Of a stretch of 64,000 nucleotides of DNA, positions 1 to 12,577 are shown piece after piece. Origin of the DNA: Rhynochetos jubatus (lineage: Eukaryota; Chordata; Aves; Eurypygiformes; Rhynochetidae); assembly GCA_027574665.1 (NCBI GenBank), contig CM050651.1, positions 1,985,501 through 2,049,500 of the forward strand, given 5' to 3'. The first letter of the stretch is position 1. Each line of letters opens with the position of its first letter. Below the pieces are notes generated by a model that worked only from the letters and a program-made list of their open reading frames with translations, had not been told where the DNA came from and ran no database searches. The position numbers and the translations under genes are program-made.

Positions 1-2900
1 TGGCAGCAACTGAAAACATCTACTAAGATGGCACCTACGGTGCTATACTCTAAACTATATAAACCTGTGATTAAGGCTAACATTTTCCAAGAGATTGCAC
101 AACACTTCAACAAGTCAGATAAAATGCAAAAAGGAAGGAGTTGTTATGTCATTTTTATTGCTGGAGAACTGAGACACAATAATATTGCTTTAATGGACCC
201 TGGGCATGCATAGAATTTGTGAAGATTTCACAAAGTGAACTGAACTCTCCCGAATGCCAGTGTGAATTTTCAGGTGAACAAGCATCCTGCTCCCCAGAAA
301 CTGTATTAGTTTCTCCTCTGGGTTCACATAGTGGAAGTCACCTTCAGCGACTGGCTACTAAACCAAACACTTGGCAGTTAAAAGCTCAGTGACACCTAGG
401 CCAGGTTTCAGTGGTCTTGAGGCAGTGCATTGGTTTATTATGCAGTGTTATAGCACTAATGCCACAGACTGGAAGAGGCTTCTGGGAATCCAATTCCTAG
501 TTCCAAGACAAAACCAAATTTTTTTTTCTTTGCCTTTTTTTTTTTTAATAGATCTTTGCCTAGTACCTGAGATTTCTAGAGAAGATCCTTCAATATTCTT
601 AGGGAGCTATTTATCTCATCATACATCTGATAACTGCGTATCACAGCCTAATCTCTTGTAGCAACAGCATGTTCACTCTTGCTTCTTAAAATGGAAAGGG
701 ATATGAAAGAAAAGATGAAAAACTTTCAAGGACATCTAATCATTGCCTGTTACACAAATATTCATAAGAACCTCTGAAAGGGGGGCTGCTGGGCAGAATG
801 GATAAGTAAAAGATACCACTGAATGTGGATTATGCTTGACCTTGCTACTACTTGAATCAATTGTTTTCTGCTGACTAAACACAATCATGTAGTTATCCAG
901 ATAGTTCTGTAAGAAAGTGGAAGTCAGCGGAATCATCTCACTAGTTTTATGTAGCTAGCTATTTCTGAGAACACAAACAACTGGCTAACTAAGAAAAAAT
1001 TCAGAACAATTAAGGATAGAAAGGTGTATAAAGCATACACATCAAGGTTCTCTGTCTTTGCTGAAAAAAATTCCTGAAGATGTGCCAAGGAGACATGAAG
1101 AAACACATACTTGGGATTCAAGAGAGAGGAAAAATACTTACCCAATTTAGACAAGACATAAAGACTACCAGTTCTACTTAGGCAAAGAGTATCATGAGAC
1201 ACAAAGTGTCTGGTGCACTGTTATGTTGCAGTAGGAACAATTACTTTTATAGTAGCCTGAGCTTTGTGAGTTTAGCTGGAAACTGTCTGATAGCATAGAC
1301 TGTTAATAGCAGCATGACGAATGTCTTTTAAAAATATATCTGTATTTATTTTTTTTTTATAACTAACAAAATTAATTTGAAATAACTAATTCCAGAGCTG
1401 TTTTTCTTAAGATTGATACATACAAATGGCACTTTGAGGGTTTTTCCTCCCTCCCCCACACCTCCAACCCACCCCACAGAATATCTGTTAGAAACCACTG
1501 GGGTTTTGTAATTGTAGACAATCCAACAAAATCCCATTTTCCCTCAAAAAGGACCTCATGAATCACCTGTCATGAGCTGAAGTGAAACTTCTCGACTGTA
1601 TTTAGGGAGAGAGCTTTGTTTTCTTCAAAAAAAGAACTGCTAATACACTTCTTGAAGCTGCTTTCATTTAAAAGTAAGCTGCCATGCTGACATTTTCCTC
1701 ACCTTCCTCCAGCAAAAAAGCTGTGCATAAACTTTCCAAGAGCAACTTCATTTAGTAGAGCATTATCTTTTGGCTCGGGAAACTACCAGTGAACGTTGGG
1801 AAAGAACAGTGATTCACAACAAGGCTCTGCTGGATAGTGATATGATAATGAAATGACTATATGGCATGGAAATGAAGCTTATTATCATAAAAATCCCCTC
1901 CAAGACAACCTAGATGTTAAAACAGTATAGCAAGGAGATAATTCCACCTCAGGGCATGGTTTGCTACTAATCCCTAGCTCACTACTTGATGACAGATCAA
2001 ACACTAAAACTGTAGATAAGTAGATCGCATCAGTTTAGTGGATACCGAAATCTTGGCTTACAGAATTTTGCAATGCATGGATGGCAGATGGATTTGCAGT
2101 TTGGATTGCCAAACTACATCAGCACCATTAGGACTCCTGTCTGCACAGCCCTTCAGGTCTCACAGTCCATCTGAATAATATTCTAAGGCTCAAGCATTTA
2201 CTGCACATGACTACCCTGCCACTGATCCAGCTGCCAGGTAAAATGGATAGAAGATCTCAAGAAGTTATAGAATGATCAGTAAGTTTTCTGCTGGGAAGTA
2301 GAAAAGGTGTTTGCAGTAGTTAATGATAAGGCTAATTAGTAACATGTAGACTGTGTCTGCCTCAAGAGCCTGAAAAATTTTCCTTATTTGACACAATACC
2401 AGCAAAAAAAAAAAAAAGGAGGGGACTTCCACAGTGGCTGGGGAGGAAACAGAACTGCTGAGACTTCTGTTCATGAAATTAGTCCCTTCTGCCATCTAAG
2501 CACAGCATCAAGGCAGTCTACAAGGGAGCAAGAAGTTGAAGAAGGTTATGCAGCTGTTCCTTTTAAAAAAACCTTATGATGCTGCATTAAGATTTTGTCA
2601 AATAAAAATGGTTTTTAACAGAAAAAAAAACCCAAACACCAACAATACAAACATCACACCATGAAGTTCAGCATATAAGAATAAATAAAGTTTCACTGAA
2701 TGTAATAATGCAGATGTAGTGGGCATGCCTGCAAGTACTGAGGCCACGGGTTTGAGTTAGTCTATGTTACGATAAACCATATTTCTGTCTGCTGTCCTTG
2801 ACATAAGTGCAAAAGGCAAGCAGCAGAAGAAGAGGTGGGGCTGTCAGTGGTTCATCATCTTGCAGCCTGAGTGGGGGAGAAGCACATTGTTGTTCTCAGA
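1..2900. other. No recognisable gene
   Basis: AT-rich sequence with only short open frames (all under 100 codons) that resemble no family I know. The only local structures are homopolymer tracts, for example T runs near 531-546 and an A run at 2404-2417. No CR1, LTR or splice-bounded open block was seen. Confidence 0.6.
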
Positions 2901-2912
2901 ATGTCATTAATT

Positions 2913-3132
2913 TTAGGCTGTAGGGCTTTTCTGGACTGGAGTTTTAATTGGAATAGTCCCCGACAGGAATAACCATTTCTGCTGTTTCTCCAGCAGCTGT
3001 TTCTGGATGTTCCTGTGTTCCTCAGTATCGTCTTCTGACAATTTTCTGTGCCTCTCCCTTCCTTCAGATGCTTCTCTCTTCTTTCTGTTGTCTGACCCCA
3101 CTTCAGGATACGATAAATGAATTGATCTTACT
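2913..3132 (-). CDS. Candidate 3'-terminal coding exon, minus strand, unknown gene
   Basis: On the minus strand a pyrimidine-rich stretch ends in CCTGTAG just before base 3132. An open frame then runs 72 codons to a stop at 2913. The peptide is very polar and low in hydrophobics, rich in K, R, E and Q (segments such as NRKKREASEGRERHRKLSE and IQKQLLEKQQK), as in charged or coiled-coil C-terminal tails, and ends KTPVQKSPTA. The open frame extends upstream of the acceptor to 3254. No family could be named. It overlaps the plus-strand exon candidate at 3068-3160, and purine-rich DNA tends to be stop-poor, so this may be chance. Confidence 0.22.
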
Positions 3133-3160
3133 CTACAGGCATGGATGGTGGGCAAAGCAG
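3068..3160 (+). CDS. Candidate internal exon, plus strand, unknown gene
   Basis: The block is preceded by a strong acceptor: an uninterrupted pyrimidine stretch ending CTTCCTTCAG at 3067. It is followed by a strong donor, CAG|GTAAGA, starting at 3161. The 93-nt block is open in one frame over 31 codons and both other frames contain stops; its first codon is ATG and both boundaries fall between codons. The peptide begins MLLSSFCC and ends HGWWAKQ and matches no family I recognise. The same DNA read on the minus strand gives a competing terminal-exon model (2913-3132), and the pyrimidine tract here is simply the complement of purine-rich codons there, so at most one reading is likely real. A non-coding exon or a chance match remains possible. 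Confidence 0.27.
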
Positions 3161-6055
3161 GTAAGAAAAGCAATATTAATCTTTGTATAGAGATTTGTCT
3201 ATGGTTCTGAAATGGAAATGGCCCTCTCTCTGGAAGAGACTTTGTTATCTTCACTCAGGAACTAGGGAACAGAATATGTTAATATTACACCCATTTCTGC
3301 TTGGCACAACAATGAACATATTTTATAATCAGGTTTGGAATATCTGTTCTGTGGTTTTTCCTCTTTGCTTCTGCCACCATCTGGAAAGCTTGGATGGAGA
3401 ACACATCTGCATTCACTTTTGCAAAAAAGGCCTGATTCGGTTTTAGGCTGAAGGACTGGAGATGTTGGAGTGAGGAAAGAACAAGGTAACTATGCTACCT
3501 ACCATAATGGTGAAGGAAAGATGTAACTTAAAGACATGTCTCCAACAGGTAGCTTTTTCAGAAGGGAAATAGAGCAACACCCTCCTGGATTCCTTTCACT
3601 TTTCTTGGAAGTTTCTGACATAGTCAGAATGTCCACACAGTTACAGCCCCTCTCACTTCCCAAGATAAAAAATTGACATGCAGTAATACATAGAAATTTC
3701 GACTGAAGTTGCACCCTAATTTTCATGCTCACCTCCAGTTTCTTTTTGTTTTAGGACTTTGATAAATTTTTACTTTTATACTGAAGAGTTACATGGTTGG
3801 TGATTGTCCTGAAAATAACTTTGAGAGGGAATAAGGGGAGCGAATATGCCTGTAACTTGTTTGGAGGCTTTCATTTACCCAGCAATCTTGGTAGGCTTAC
3901 AGTACAGTAGAACAAATCTAGTTTACAGCTGGCTAGATGATTATAAAAGTGTAACAAAATACTGCATATGAAACTTCATTCAAAAGCGCATATTAATTGA
4001 TTAATAAAAGCACTGAAATTGTGTCCCAGTAATAGACCTAAATTTGATTGTGTTAAAAAAAAAATAAAGAGCTTAATATATTGATGACGGAAAGGCAGAC
4101 AGGAGAGAACCGTGGAAACTGTAAAGGCTGCACTGTCAATGGCATTGTGTTGTCCTTCACAGAACTGCATATCCTGAACACCAGAAATTAAGGGTCATGT
4201 GCAGTGAGTTTTATTCCTTAAGTAGACAAATAGGCCTAACACTTACTTTAAACTGGCACAGAGTTTAATTGACTCAACTGAGTAAGGAACAGGCATTTTA
4301 ACAGCTTTCAGATAAAAGAAATGAACAAGCAAGATCGGGGCTGATTTATTTCATTTTCATGAGAAAGCTAACAAGTTATATACACTGGTGGCATTTCAGT
4401 GATCTTTTTAAAAGTAATTTTTTTTAAAGTATAATTAGAATGTGAAGAAAATATGAAGATAAAGTAAATGCATATATAACTGTGCAAACATAGCCAGCAA
4501 TACATTTTAGTGAAATGACTAAACCTTTTCTGAAAGACACAGAAAATTTAAAAATATGAAATTTTCCTCAGGTCCCCTGATGTGAGGGAGGGAATCCTCT
4601 AATCACAGCTTTTGAACTTTCAAATTCAGCTGCAGAACCTTACATTAGGAATAGTGAATCAGCTAACTAAACTTGTAGTTTCAAAGCATATGGTAGACTA
4701 TTGTAGAAACTTGTAAGAGAAAACTTGTAACAAAACAATGTTAGAATCACTGGAGCAAGACACTGAGTGACATGTACATCTCCCCCTTTATTTACTTTTT
4801 GCTAGTTTTTATGTTAATGAGACTATATTAAAGATTAATGTGAGGAATAGACTTTTATTCAGCAACCTCCTTAACAACGACCTTCTACAACACCACTTAA
4901 GAACATCACACAGCCCACAGGCTAGCACTGGACAGAAGCTAGTTCAATGTATACAGAAGCACCATTGGGTACACCAAGGATAAGTAATTATTTATGACCC
5001 TGTAGATTACTCTCATCTTTGACTGCTTCCCTGTCAAGTTCCCAAGGGCCAGCTACTGTATCTTAACTTTTTGTTTACGGTATCTTTTGTTCTAGCATTT
5101 AGAGGTAACTCATAGCAAAGTGGCCGACAGACAGATGACTCAAGTCATTTTGGTAATGGAAGACTGATCTGATTTCTGGAAAACAGACTGAGAACCTTGG
5201 TTCCTAAATTTCTGGTAATGTGGTAACTGTCTGTCTGTTCTGCAGTGAGTGATACTTCTTTGAGCTGGTCTCTGGAAACTGTTCTGAAACTTCTAACTTT
5301 ATCCGAATATTCTTAGTTAGCTTTTGTGCAGTAGTTTCTAAGATCGTATTTCATATAAATAAACTCTTTTAAAAATAAGCGAGAAGATAGCTCAATTGCA
5401 AAAGCATTATCCAGTTCAAACCTTTACTGATCATTGAAGTTTTAAAGAAAACAAATCTTTACAAAACTATTACAGAGTGCAAAATAATATATTCTCAATG
5501 GATGGGATCCACTTGGCTTTTTTCTTCATAGCAGACTATTATACCCTGGTCTGCTGTTTTAACTTATCTGCAAAACTTATTTTTTTTCTCTTAACAGGCA
5601 CAACCTTGATGTTAATGGCTGTATATTACATCTGGGTTTAAATACTAAGCCCTGTTGGAAAGTATGTTGTCTTTTTGATTGTATCTTCATAGCTACATCA
5701 TTCACTGTGTATGAGTAATAGCATAAAATGATTAATTTTAAAGATCATAAAGTAGCAGCATAAATGCCAGAGGAATAAATTTGCACATACTTTTAACAGG
5801 GGTAGTGGTACAGTTATATTTAAAAATGTTCACTGGCTTTGAAAGCAAACAGAATCACTTCCAGAAGACATGAGACTTCTTTTAAGTTATCATGAAGGGT
5901 GAAGGAGATTAAATAGGTAAGTTATAAGGCAGGCAACTTTACTACAACCAAAGGGCAAAATAAGCTTGCTTAGCTGAGACAGTCGCTCAATCCTGTGTCT
6001 GCATCTTTGCTGCATGAGTAATGGCTTTTTATATTCTTTAAGAGGAGTAAGGGAA
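3161..6055. other. No recognisable gene
   Basis: AT-rich sequence with scattered short open frames and no convincing exon, repeat or RNA gene. A GTAAGT donor at about 5918 follows a short block from about 5866, but all three frames of that block contain stops. Confidence 0.55.
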
Positions 6056-6960
6056 TGTCGTTATTTAGGCCCAGACAGCAACTCAGCACTATGCAGCTGC
6101 TTGCACACTCCTTCCCCTGGGGAGGAGAAAATAGGAGGAAAGGCTCCTGGGTTGAGGCAAGGACAGGGAGGGATTACTCATCCTCTATGGTCATGGGCAA
6201 AACAGACTCCATTTGTGGGGGGGGAAATCAATTTGCTTAGTTACCAATCACATCAGAGTAGGATAATGAGAGACAAAACCAGATCCTAAAACACCTTCCC
6301 CCCCACCCCTCCCTTCTTCCCAGGCTCAGCTTTGCTCCCTATTTCTCTACATACTCCCTGCCAGTGGCGCAGGGAAATGGGGAATGGGGGTTGTGGTCGT
6401 TTCATCACGTTGTCTCTGCCGCTCCTTCCTCCTCAGGGGAGGACTCCTCACACTCTTCCATGAATGACAGTCCTCTCCAACATGAGTCCTTCCCACGAGC
6501 TGCAGTTTTCTTCTCTAAATGCTCCAGCATGGGTCCCTTCCACAGGCATGTGGTACTTCAGGAGTGGACTGCTCCAGCATGGGCTTCCCATGGAGAAGTG
6601 GGCTCTGGAGACCTTCCCAGGCTGCAGGGGGGTCTCTGCGCCCGCGTGACCCTCCATGGCTGCAGGGGCACAGTCTGCCCTCTCCCCACAGGCATCTCCT
6701 CCCACCTTTCTGCACTGACCTGTGGGTCTGCCTGGCTGTCTCTCTCACACCCCACTGCTCTCTCTGCTGCAGGTTTCTCTGCAGTTTGGATTTTTTTTTT
6801 TCCTCTCTTAAATACATTATCATAGAAGTGCTAACACTTTGCTGACTGTCTTGGCCATGGCCAGAGGTGGGTCCGACTTGGAACCAGGGAAGCTTCTAGC
6901 AGCTTCTCACAGGAACCACTCCCCTGCTACCAAAACCCCACCACACAAACCCAATACAGG
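6056..6960. mobile_element. Avian endogenous retrovirus LTR relic (ERVL/ERVK-type), GC-rich
   Basis: The segment starts with TGTCGTTATTTAGGCCC and continues with AGCACTATGCAGCTGCTTGC. It carries the long GC-rich block typical of a large neoavian LTR family: repeated short modules built on 'CTCCAGCATGGG' and 'TTCCCACG', a CTCCTTCCTCCTCAGGGG stretch, TTAAATACATTATCAT, and GGGAAGCTTCTAGCAGCTTC near the end, closing with AACCCAATACA. I recognise the module order from bird genomes by memory, not by a search. No internal viral genes flank it, so it is probably a solo LTR. It is old and broken. The high GC explains overlapping chance open frames here, the longest at 6364-6825. The right boundary is uncertain by a few tens of bases. 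Confidence 0.72.
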
Positions 6961-8812
6961 GAAATACTGTAGTCAAAACAGCACTGGCTGTTTTTTTATT
7001 TGAAATAGCATAAATAGAAACCTATTTGCTTGTGATGCATTTGATTTTTTTTTTACAGGCTTAGAAGAGCAAATAACCTTCACTTGACTTACATGTGCTA
7101 CAGGCAATCATTGTGGAAGAACTAGTATGCGGTAACTTTACCTGCTCAAGACAGTGGCTCATGACCTGCTCTGTCATTATCATATATCATCAGCACCATC
7201 TGAGAAGTGCCAGGACCTGCTTTTTTATATGAGACCATTGGCAGGACACTAAAAACGTATGAACAAAGACTCAGGGAGCGATAGTCAGGTGTGGAGAGGT
7301 GGAAAATGATGGAGGAGGAGATGGTAGAAGTGTAGACCAGAAAGAAGGAGGTGTACAAGTTGGAACACTATAACTATGTATAATTTTGAAAGGCCTGTGA
7401 CAAGTAAATCCACGCAGCAGTCTAGATCACAGTACTAGCAGACACTTGAAGCCAGCCAACAAGCCTAAGATACCGTGATCTCTTAGGAGTGATCTTTTGC
7501 CTTTTACCCCAGTCTCCCAACAGAATACAAACAGAGGAATGGTAAGGAATTAGATAAAAACAAGAAACAAACCTTATAACAAGTGACTCTCTCAATACGT
7601 GAGAGGGATTTAGGGGTGTGACTTAGCTATGCTATAATCTTAAACTGTCATATAAACTGCTGCTGTTTATGAAAAAAAATCATAAAATTATGATGTAATC
7701 ACTCTGGCACTTTGCATGAACTCATATGAACCTACTGGATAATCAGTGATTAACTCAGTTATGAGCTGATTAATTATTTCTATGACATCTGCAGAAAAGC
7801 AGATGAAAAAATGCTCTATAGTTTCAAGTATGAGTATTTAAATGTTTAAAATTGAAGAAGCTAAAGAAGCTTCAATCAAAATTCATTGTAAAAAAAAAAA
7901 AAAATCCACCTTGTTCTAAGCAATTTCACTGCCATAACTAGCATGAAGGCCATTCAGACTGTTCCTGTTTGGCTTTTTTCCCCGTACCTGCATTTTTAGG
8001 CAGACTGGCTTTGCACAGGGGCCTATCCACCCCCAGTACAGCGCGTTGGCAGGGAAGGCTGGGTGGGATGTGGCTGTGGAGGTGGCATGGAGGCACCACA
8101 GTGGCAGAGCTGTATGCACGGTGCCTGCCTGGGAGCTCCGCTGCAGCCCTTGCAGAGGAGAGGGGGACTGTGACAGGCAGGGCACTTGTTTTTTCCCTCT
8201 GTGGCATGGTACCATGCAGACAGCTCTCTGCTCTGCTTGTTACCATGGGACAATCAAGTGTTTGAAAGTGGAAGAATCCCACCTCAGGCTGCCAGGTCCC
8301 TCAGTAATGGAATGGAGATGGCTTCTGGGCTATAATGAGCTCACCTGGCCACGCTGCATACTGGAAATGGAACTAATAATGAGTCATCTAGAAAGCATGT
8401 TGAGGAGCTCTGAAGAAGGCTACAGCGGCTGGACACTTGCAAGGATTTTCCTCCTCTATTAAACACCCTTGAGGGTCAGGGGTTATGGGCTCACATGTTG
8501 TGAAAGGTCAGCTAGATAGATAGGCATTAAGTCCAAGCAAGAGGGAATATCTGTTAGACCATGCTGTGCCATGAATGTGAAAAATACAAATGAGAAAAAA
8601 CCCAGACCTATTTACTATGTAATTCTGGTACAAGTGAACGAGGAGTGGAAAAAACAACGGGGAAAATTATAGGATGCCAATGATCTCATTTAAAATACCA
8701 GGAATGCTTCCAAGACTAAAATCTGCCGTATTGCCTAGTTTTCTCACTGGATTGTAAAAACACATTTAAAGCTTTGCTGAAATTTCCTAAGATGTTTTAA
8801 AGTGACACTTAC
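6961..8812. other. No recognisable gene; GC-rich patch at about 7960-8270
   Basis: Mostly AT-rich. Between about 7960 and 8270 the base composition shifts to clearly GC-rich, with several overlapping open frames on both strands, none resembling a known protein. The patch lacks obvious CpG clustering and I could not match it to a repeat family. A short A run lies at about 7890-7904. Confidence 0.5.
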
Positions 8813-8942
8813 CTGACTCTCCAGCCTGCTCAGTGCTCCAGCAGAGTTTCGTGTTGGCCGTGCCACACCCCTCATCCTGTGTGCTGGAACTGTACTCAGA
8901 ACAGAAGCACAGCATCTGGATCAGGAAAGTGCATTGTGGGAC
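8813..8942 (-). CDS. Candidate internal exon, minus strand, unknown gene
   Basis: On the minus strand the block is entered through a good acceptor (TTGTTTTTTCCATGTCTAG, then G at 8942). It leaves through a near-perfect donor, GTCAG|GTAAGT, with the exon ending at 8813. It is 130 nt long. Exactly one frame is open throughout (43 codons plus one base) and the other two have stops. The peptide contains several cysteines (VPQCTFLIQMLCFCSEY..., then CGTANTKLCW). No family is recognised. The combination of both splice signals with an open frame is better than most in the window, yet a lncRNA exon or a chance match cannot be excluded. Confidence 0.33.
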
Positions 8943-9825
8943 CTAGACATGGAAAAAACAAGTATATATAATGTTGCAAAACAGTTCTGAGTGGCCCTCA
9001 GGCCGTCTATTAAAAGCATTCTAAGCAGGAAATTGCTGAAATTCCACAAGTAATTTTTGCAAGTCCCCTTTAAATCTTTGACATTAATGGAAAACACAGG
9101 ACACGGACTTTTTTAAAGGGTTATTTTTATCTAGATAATAGAGACACACCTTTGAATGCTGCAATATAAGTGGATTTCCCCTGGAAAATGTATATTGTCA
9201 CCAAAGGATGATTTTTTGCAACTTCTGCTAACAATCCAAAGACAGGTTGTAGCCCAGGTTGTTAGTACTAAAGCCACCAACAGGAGTGTAGTAAGAGTTG
9301 TTCTAATTACTACAACACAGTATGACAATTGCTTTTAATAGCTGCCTTTTACATAGACATAGTACAGTCCAGCTATGCGATTTTACTTTTGTTCTCTCCT
9401 ATTTTATAAAATAAATTAGAAGAGAATAAATGAGGCAAACCATATGGAACCAATGTCAGGTGAGCAGCAATCCACTACGCCACTTCCATTTAAGCACTGT
9501 TTTCACAGCAAGGATCATGGCAACTGTCTAACTAGCTCATTCCCTTTTTTATTACCTTTTTACAGATGACACAATAAAACCTAATTGGAATGCTTCCCTT
9601 CCCTTTTAGAAACCTTTTTTCCCTACATTCACTTTCAAATCTTGCAGATGTTGGGGTTGGAGAAACAAGCAAATTTTTGTTCAAACAGCTGCTTTTGTAT
9701 TCATAGCAATACCTTGAAGACATACAGCAGAAAATGATAAAGATATGCTGACAGAACAGTTTATTTGGACATTAGTAATTTTTATAAAAGTATTCCTAAT
9801 GCAATCTGCAAGAAAACAAGTTTGT
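8943..9825. other. No recognisable feature
   Basis: AT-rich non-repetitive sequence. The two small opposing open frames at 9131-9338 are shadows of each other and resemble nothing known. Confidence 0.5.
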
Positions 9826-9992
9826 GAAGGAGGCTGCCTACAGAAGCTGTGGGAGCTCCATCCTCAGAGGTATCAAAAAATCAACCAAGCCTGGAGCAAC
9901 CGGTGCCCTAATGTTGAAGTTAACCCTGATTTAGGTGGGAGACTGGAAGAGGTGACCTGTAGATCTCTCTTCCAATGTAAATTATTCAATGA
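9826..9992 (+). mobile_element. Old CR1 LINE 3' fragment
   Basis: The order of short motifs follows the CR1 3' end: an AAGCTGTGGGAGCTCCATCC stretch, then a lysine-rich-codon segment, GCCTGGAGCAACC, GACTGGAAGAGGTGACCT, CTCTTCCAATGTAAATTATTC, finishing ATTCAATGA where younger copies have ATTCTATG. Divergence is high, so this is one of the older CR1 copies in the window. Only about 165 bp survive, covering the last ORF2 codons and the 3' UTR. Confidence 0.62.
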
Positions 9993-12577
9993 AATTAGGC
10001 CTTGAATTAAAAAATGTGATGGAGGAGGGAAGCAGAAATATGCAAACACACAGAGACGTGTGATTTCAGAAGCATTATTTTCCTAGAAAATTAATTAAAC
10101 ACAGCTAATTTCAAAGATATGGTCTGAGAACACAGTCATGCTTCTATATATGTAAAGGGACTATTGCCTACAATTTTGACAGGACCTTCTGCAGCTGGGT
10201 CTTAACAATAAAACTCAGCTACAGTTGCTTTCAGTTTGGGCAAGCTGAAATTGTTACAGCTGGAATTTCCTGCACTGAATTACTTATTCAGGCTAGTGAT
10301 TTTCTTTTAAGTTCCATCAAGAGCAGTTCAGTCATTTCCAAAAACAAATTAGCAGAAATATGCCTTTTTTTTTTTTTTTTTTTTATGTAAGGAAAACGTT
10401 TATAACCATTTCATTAAAGCTGTGCTTTTTTAGTGTATGTGTTCAAGTTTGGCAGCCTAGAAAACCCACACAAACTTGTCCAAGTCATGAGTGGCTTAGC
10501 TTACATAACGGCAGAAGAGATTTGTTGGCACTGTATAGCTGGTCTTCAGGTTTCTCTTCACAATGAATATATGCCATCTCAGAGCTTCAGTGGGAAACAG
10601 AGCGCTCTGTATAAAAAAACAAGGCTTCCTGCAGGAACAGTGTGGTGAAGGCTGAGGAACAGCAATCCATGATGCCGCTAGTACACAGCAGTGGAATTTC
10701 AGTAGCATGAGTGAATGGAGCACACAGCAAAAAATTAAGACAGGGTTAAGGTGAAAGGAAGGAGGAAAGGTTGGGTGCAGCAGAAGTGGGAGGATTTATG
10801 AACACTAAAGCATATTCTTCTTAAGAGCCTGAAACTCAATTCTGTTCTCACTGCCTTCCCCTTATTTAATCCTTTTCAAAAGGTATTATACCTTTAATCA
10901 CAGGATGATGTAACTATTTCCTTTTCCTTTCACATGATTTATGAACAAAATGGATTCTGTTCACTGAATGGACCAAGCTCCTGAAAAAAATGCTGTGCAA
11001 GTGTCACTATTTGAAAAAGGAAGATGTGTAGAAAAGGAGGCAGAAGTCACAGAAATAAAAGCATGGATTCAATGGCAAAAGGAGCAACAGAGAGTCCTGT
11101 CCCTGCCTTCATCTCACCATCTCCCTGTGATTTCAGCAAGTTCCTTAATGCAAATTCTTCACAAGTGACATTCGTTTTCTGAGTTCCCTCCTACAACAAA
11201 TCTTGACTTTAAGTTGCTGCCCTTAGGATTAAATGCTTCATGCTCCCCAAGCATATATTTCTACTCATTATAGTCAGCTAGCTCATGTGCAGGTTTCTCC
11301 AGTTCAGAGACTACAGTTCAAAGAAATGAGTGCCCTCTGTAGAGCTTAGTTCAAAAAAGCATTGAGTTCTCACAGCTGTTTGTGTTCACAAACAGCACCC
11401 AGTTTGTTCTGGGTACTATGTGTGAAAACAGACAATCCTAGGGAATGCTAAACAATCTCTCTAAAAAAAAATCCACCTCCAGGTGTCACATACTGGACCC
11501 AAAATAATTAGGTTTTTCTGATCTTTTTCCATTTGTAAAGTAAAATTCCCATTTTCTTATTCTTCGGGACTTCTTTTGAGAAAAATGAGCTAGTTCATGT
11601 CCAAGAAATAACTGGTTACTCTACTGATAAATGCCATAAAGAGAGGGCAAAAAAATATAAAATTACTTATTGTGCATTTACAACTTGGTGCAAGGAATGT
11701 GTAGCAAGTCAGACACGGGGCCATACAAAAGAAGAATACATGAAATATAGGATATCTCCTTTTCCCAGTTTTCCTGGGTTTTATTTAAAGATATATATAT
11801 ATATTCTAGCCAGTATAAAATCATATTACTTGTGTCCATGTAACTATTTATGTAAGATACAGTGTAACTATTTATGTAAGATACAGTGTAACTAAGGCTG
11901 TAGATCTTCTTTTTATTAAATAAAAAACATTTAAAATTAAATAAAACAAGTAAAAGCAAGCTGTAAGGAGCAAGGCAGCATGTAAATCCCAATTTGATTT
12001 TTGCCATCACTAACAGCCGGTGTTGTTCATCGCAGGGCAGGCTGACCCCTGGAATCCCCAGGCTGAGAACAGGACCAGGGCAGTCCCAGGCAGGCTTCCA
12101 GTGCCACCCTCCTTCTCGTCCCTGCTAGTGCCTGGCAGCAATCTACGCTGCATGTGGCAGCCCTGAGTACAACTGATCATGTTAACTCTAGTACCAGAGC
12201 TAAACTAGCCTCAGGCATGTGAAACACTGTTTGATCTATTTACCCTGCCAAGAACCACCATAAGGAAAAACTGCACCCAGCAACTAGACCATTACCAAAG
12301 TACACTAGCAGGGAAACAAACCATACTTTTTGTTTTTCTGCCACAGGCTACAATAGATAAGCCTGCGAGAGTTACTGTGACTCCCCTTCCCATGATCCTT
12401 CAAAGCACACTACATGCACACAGTTTTAACAGGTATACAGGTGAATATTATTTTAATGACATTCAAACTGAGGCTACATGACTCACTAGAGTGCCAGCAT
12501 GGTTTATATAAACAGAATAACAAATACTATTTTATAAAACTTAACAAATATTATTATTGAACAATAATAATTGAACA
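9993..12577. other. No recognisable gene; simple repeats and a GC-richer patch
   Basis: Contains a 20-base T run at 10365-10384, an (AT)n stretch at 11791-11804 and a 24-bp tandem duplication annotated separately. A moderately GC-rich patch at about 12015-12170 has no identified origin. No convincing exon was seen. Confidence 0.5.
11840..11894. repeat. 24-bp tandem repeat, 2.3 copies
   Basis: The unit beginning GTAACTATTTATG and ending ATACAGT occurs exactly twice in a row (11840-11863 and 11864-11887), followed by the first seven bases of a third unit. The copies are identical, which implies a recent slippage or short duplication event. Confidence 0.9.

Noticed and set aside
5866-5917. Short block ending at a GTAAGT donor, plus strand
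   Set aside because: All three frames have stops and the acceptor is poor.
6364-6825. 153-codon plus open frame
   Set aside because: Lies entirely within the GC-rich LTR relic, with all other frames partly open too; a composition effect, not a host gene.
7969-8462. GC-rich patch as a CpG-island promoter
   Set aside because: CpG dinucleotides are sparse, GC is local and no transcript structure starts there.
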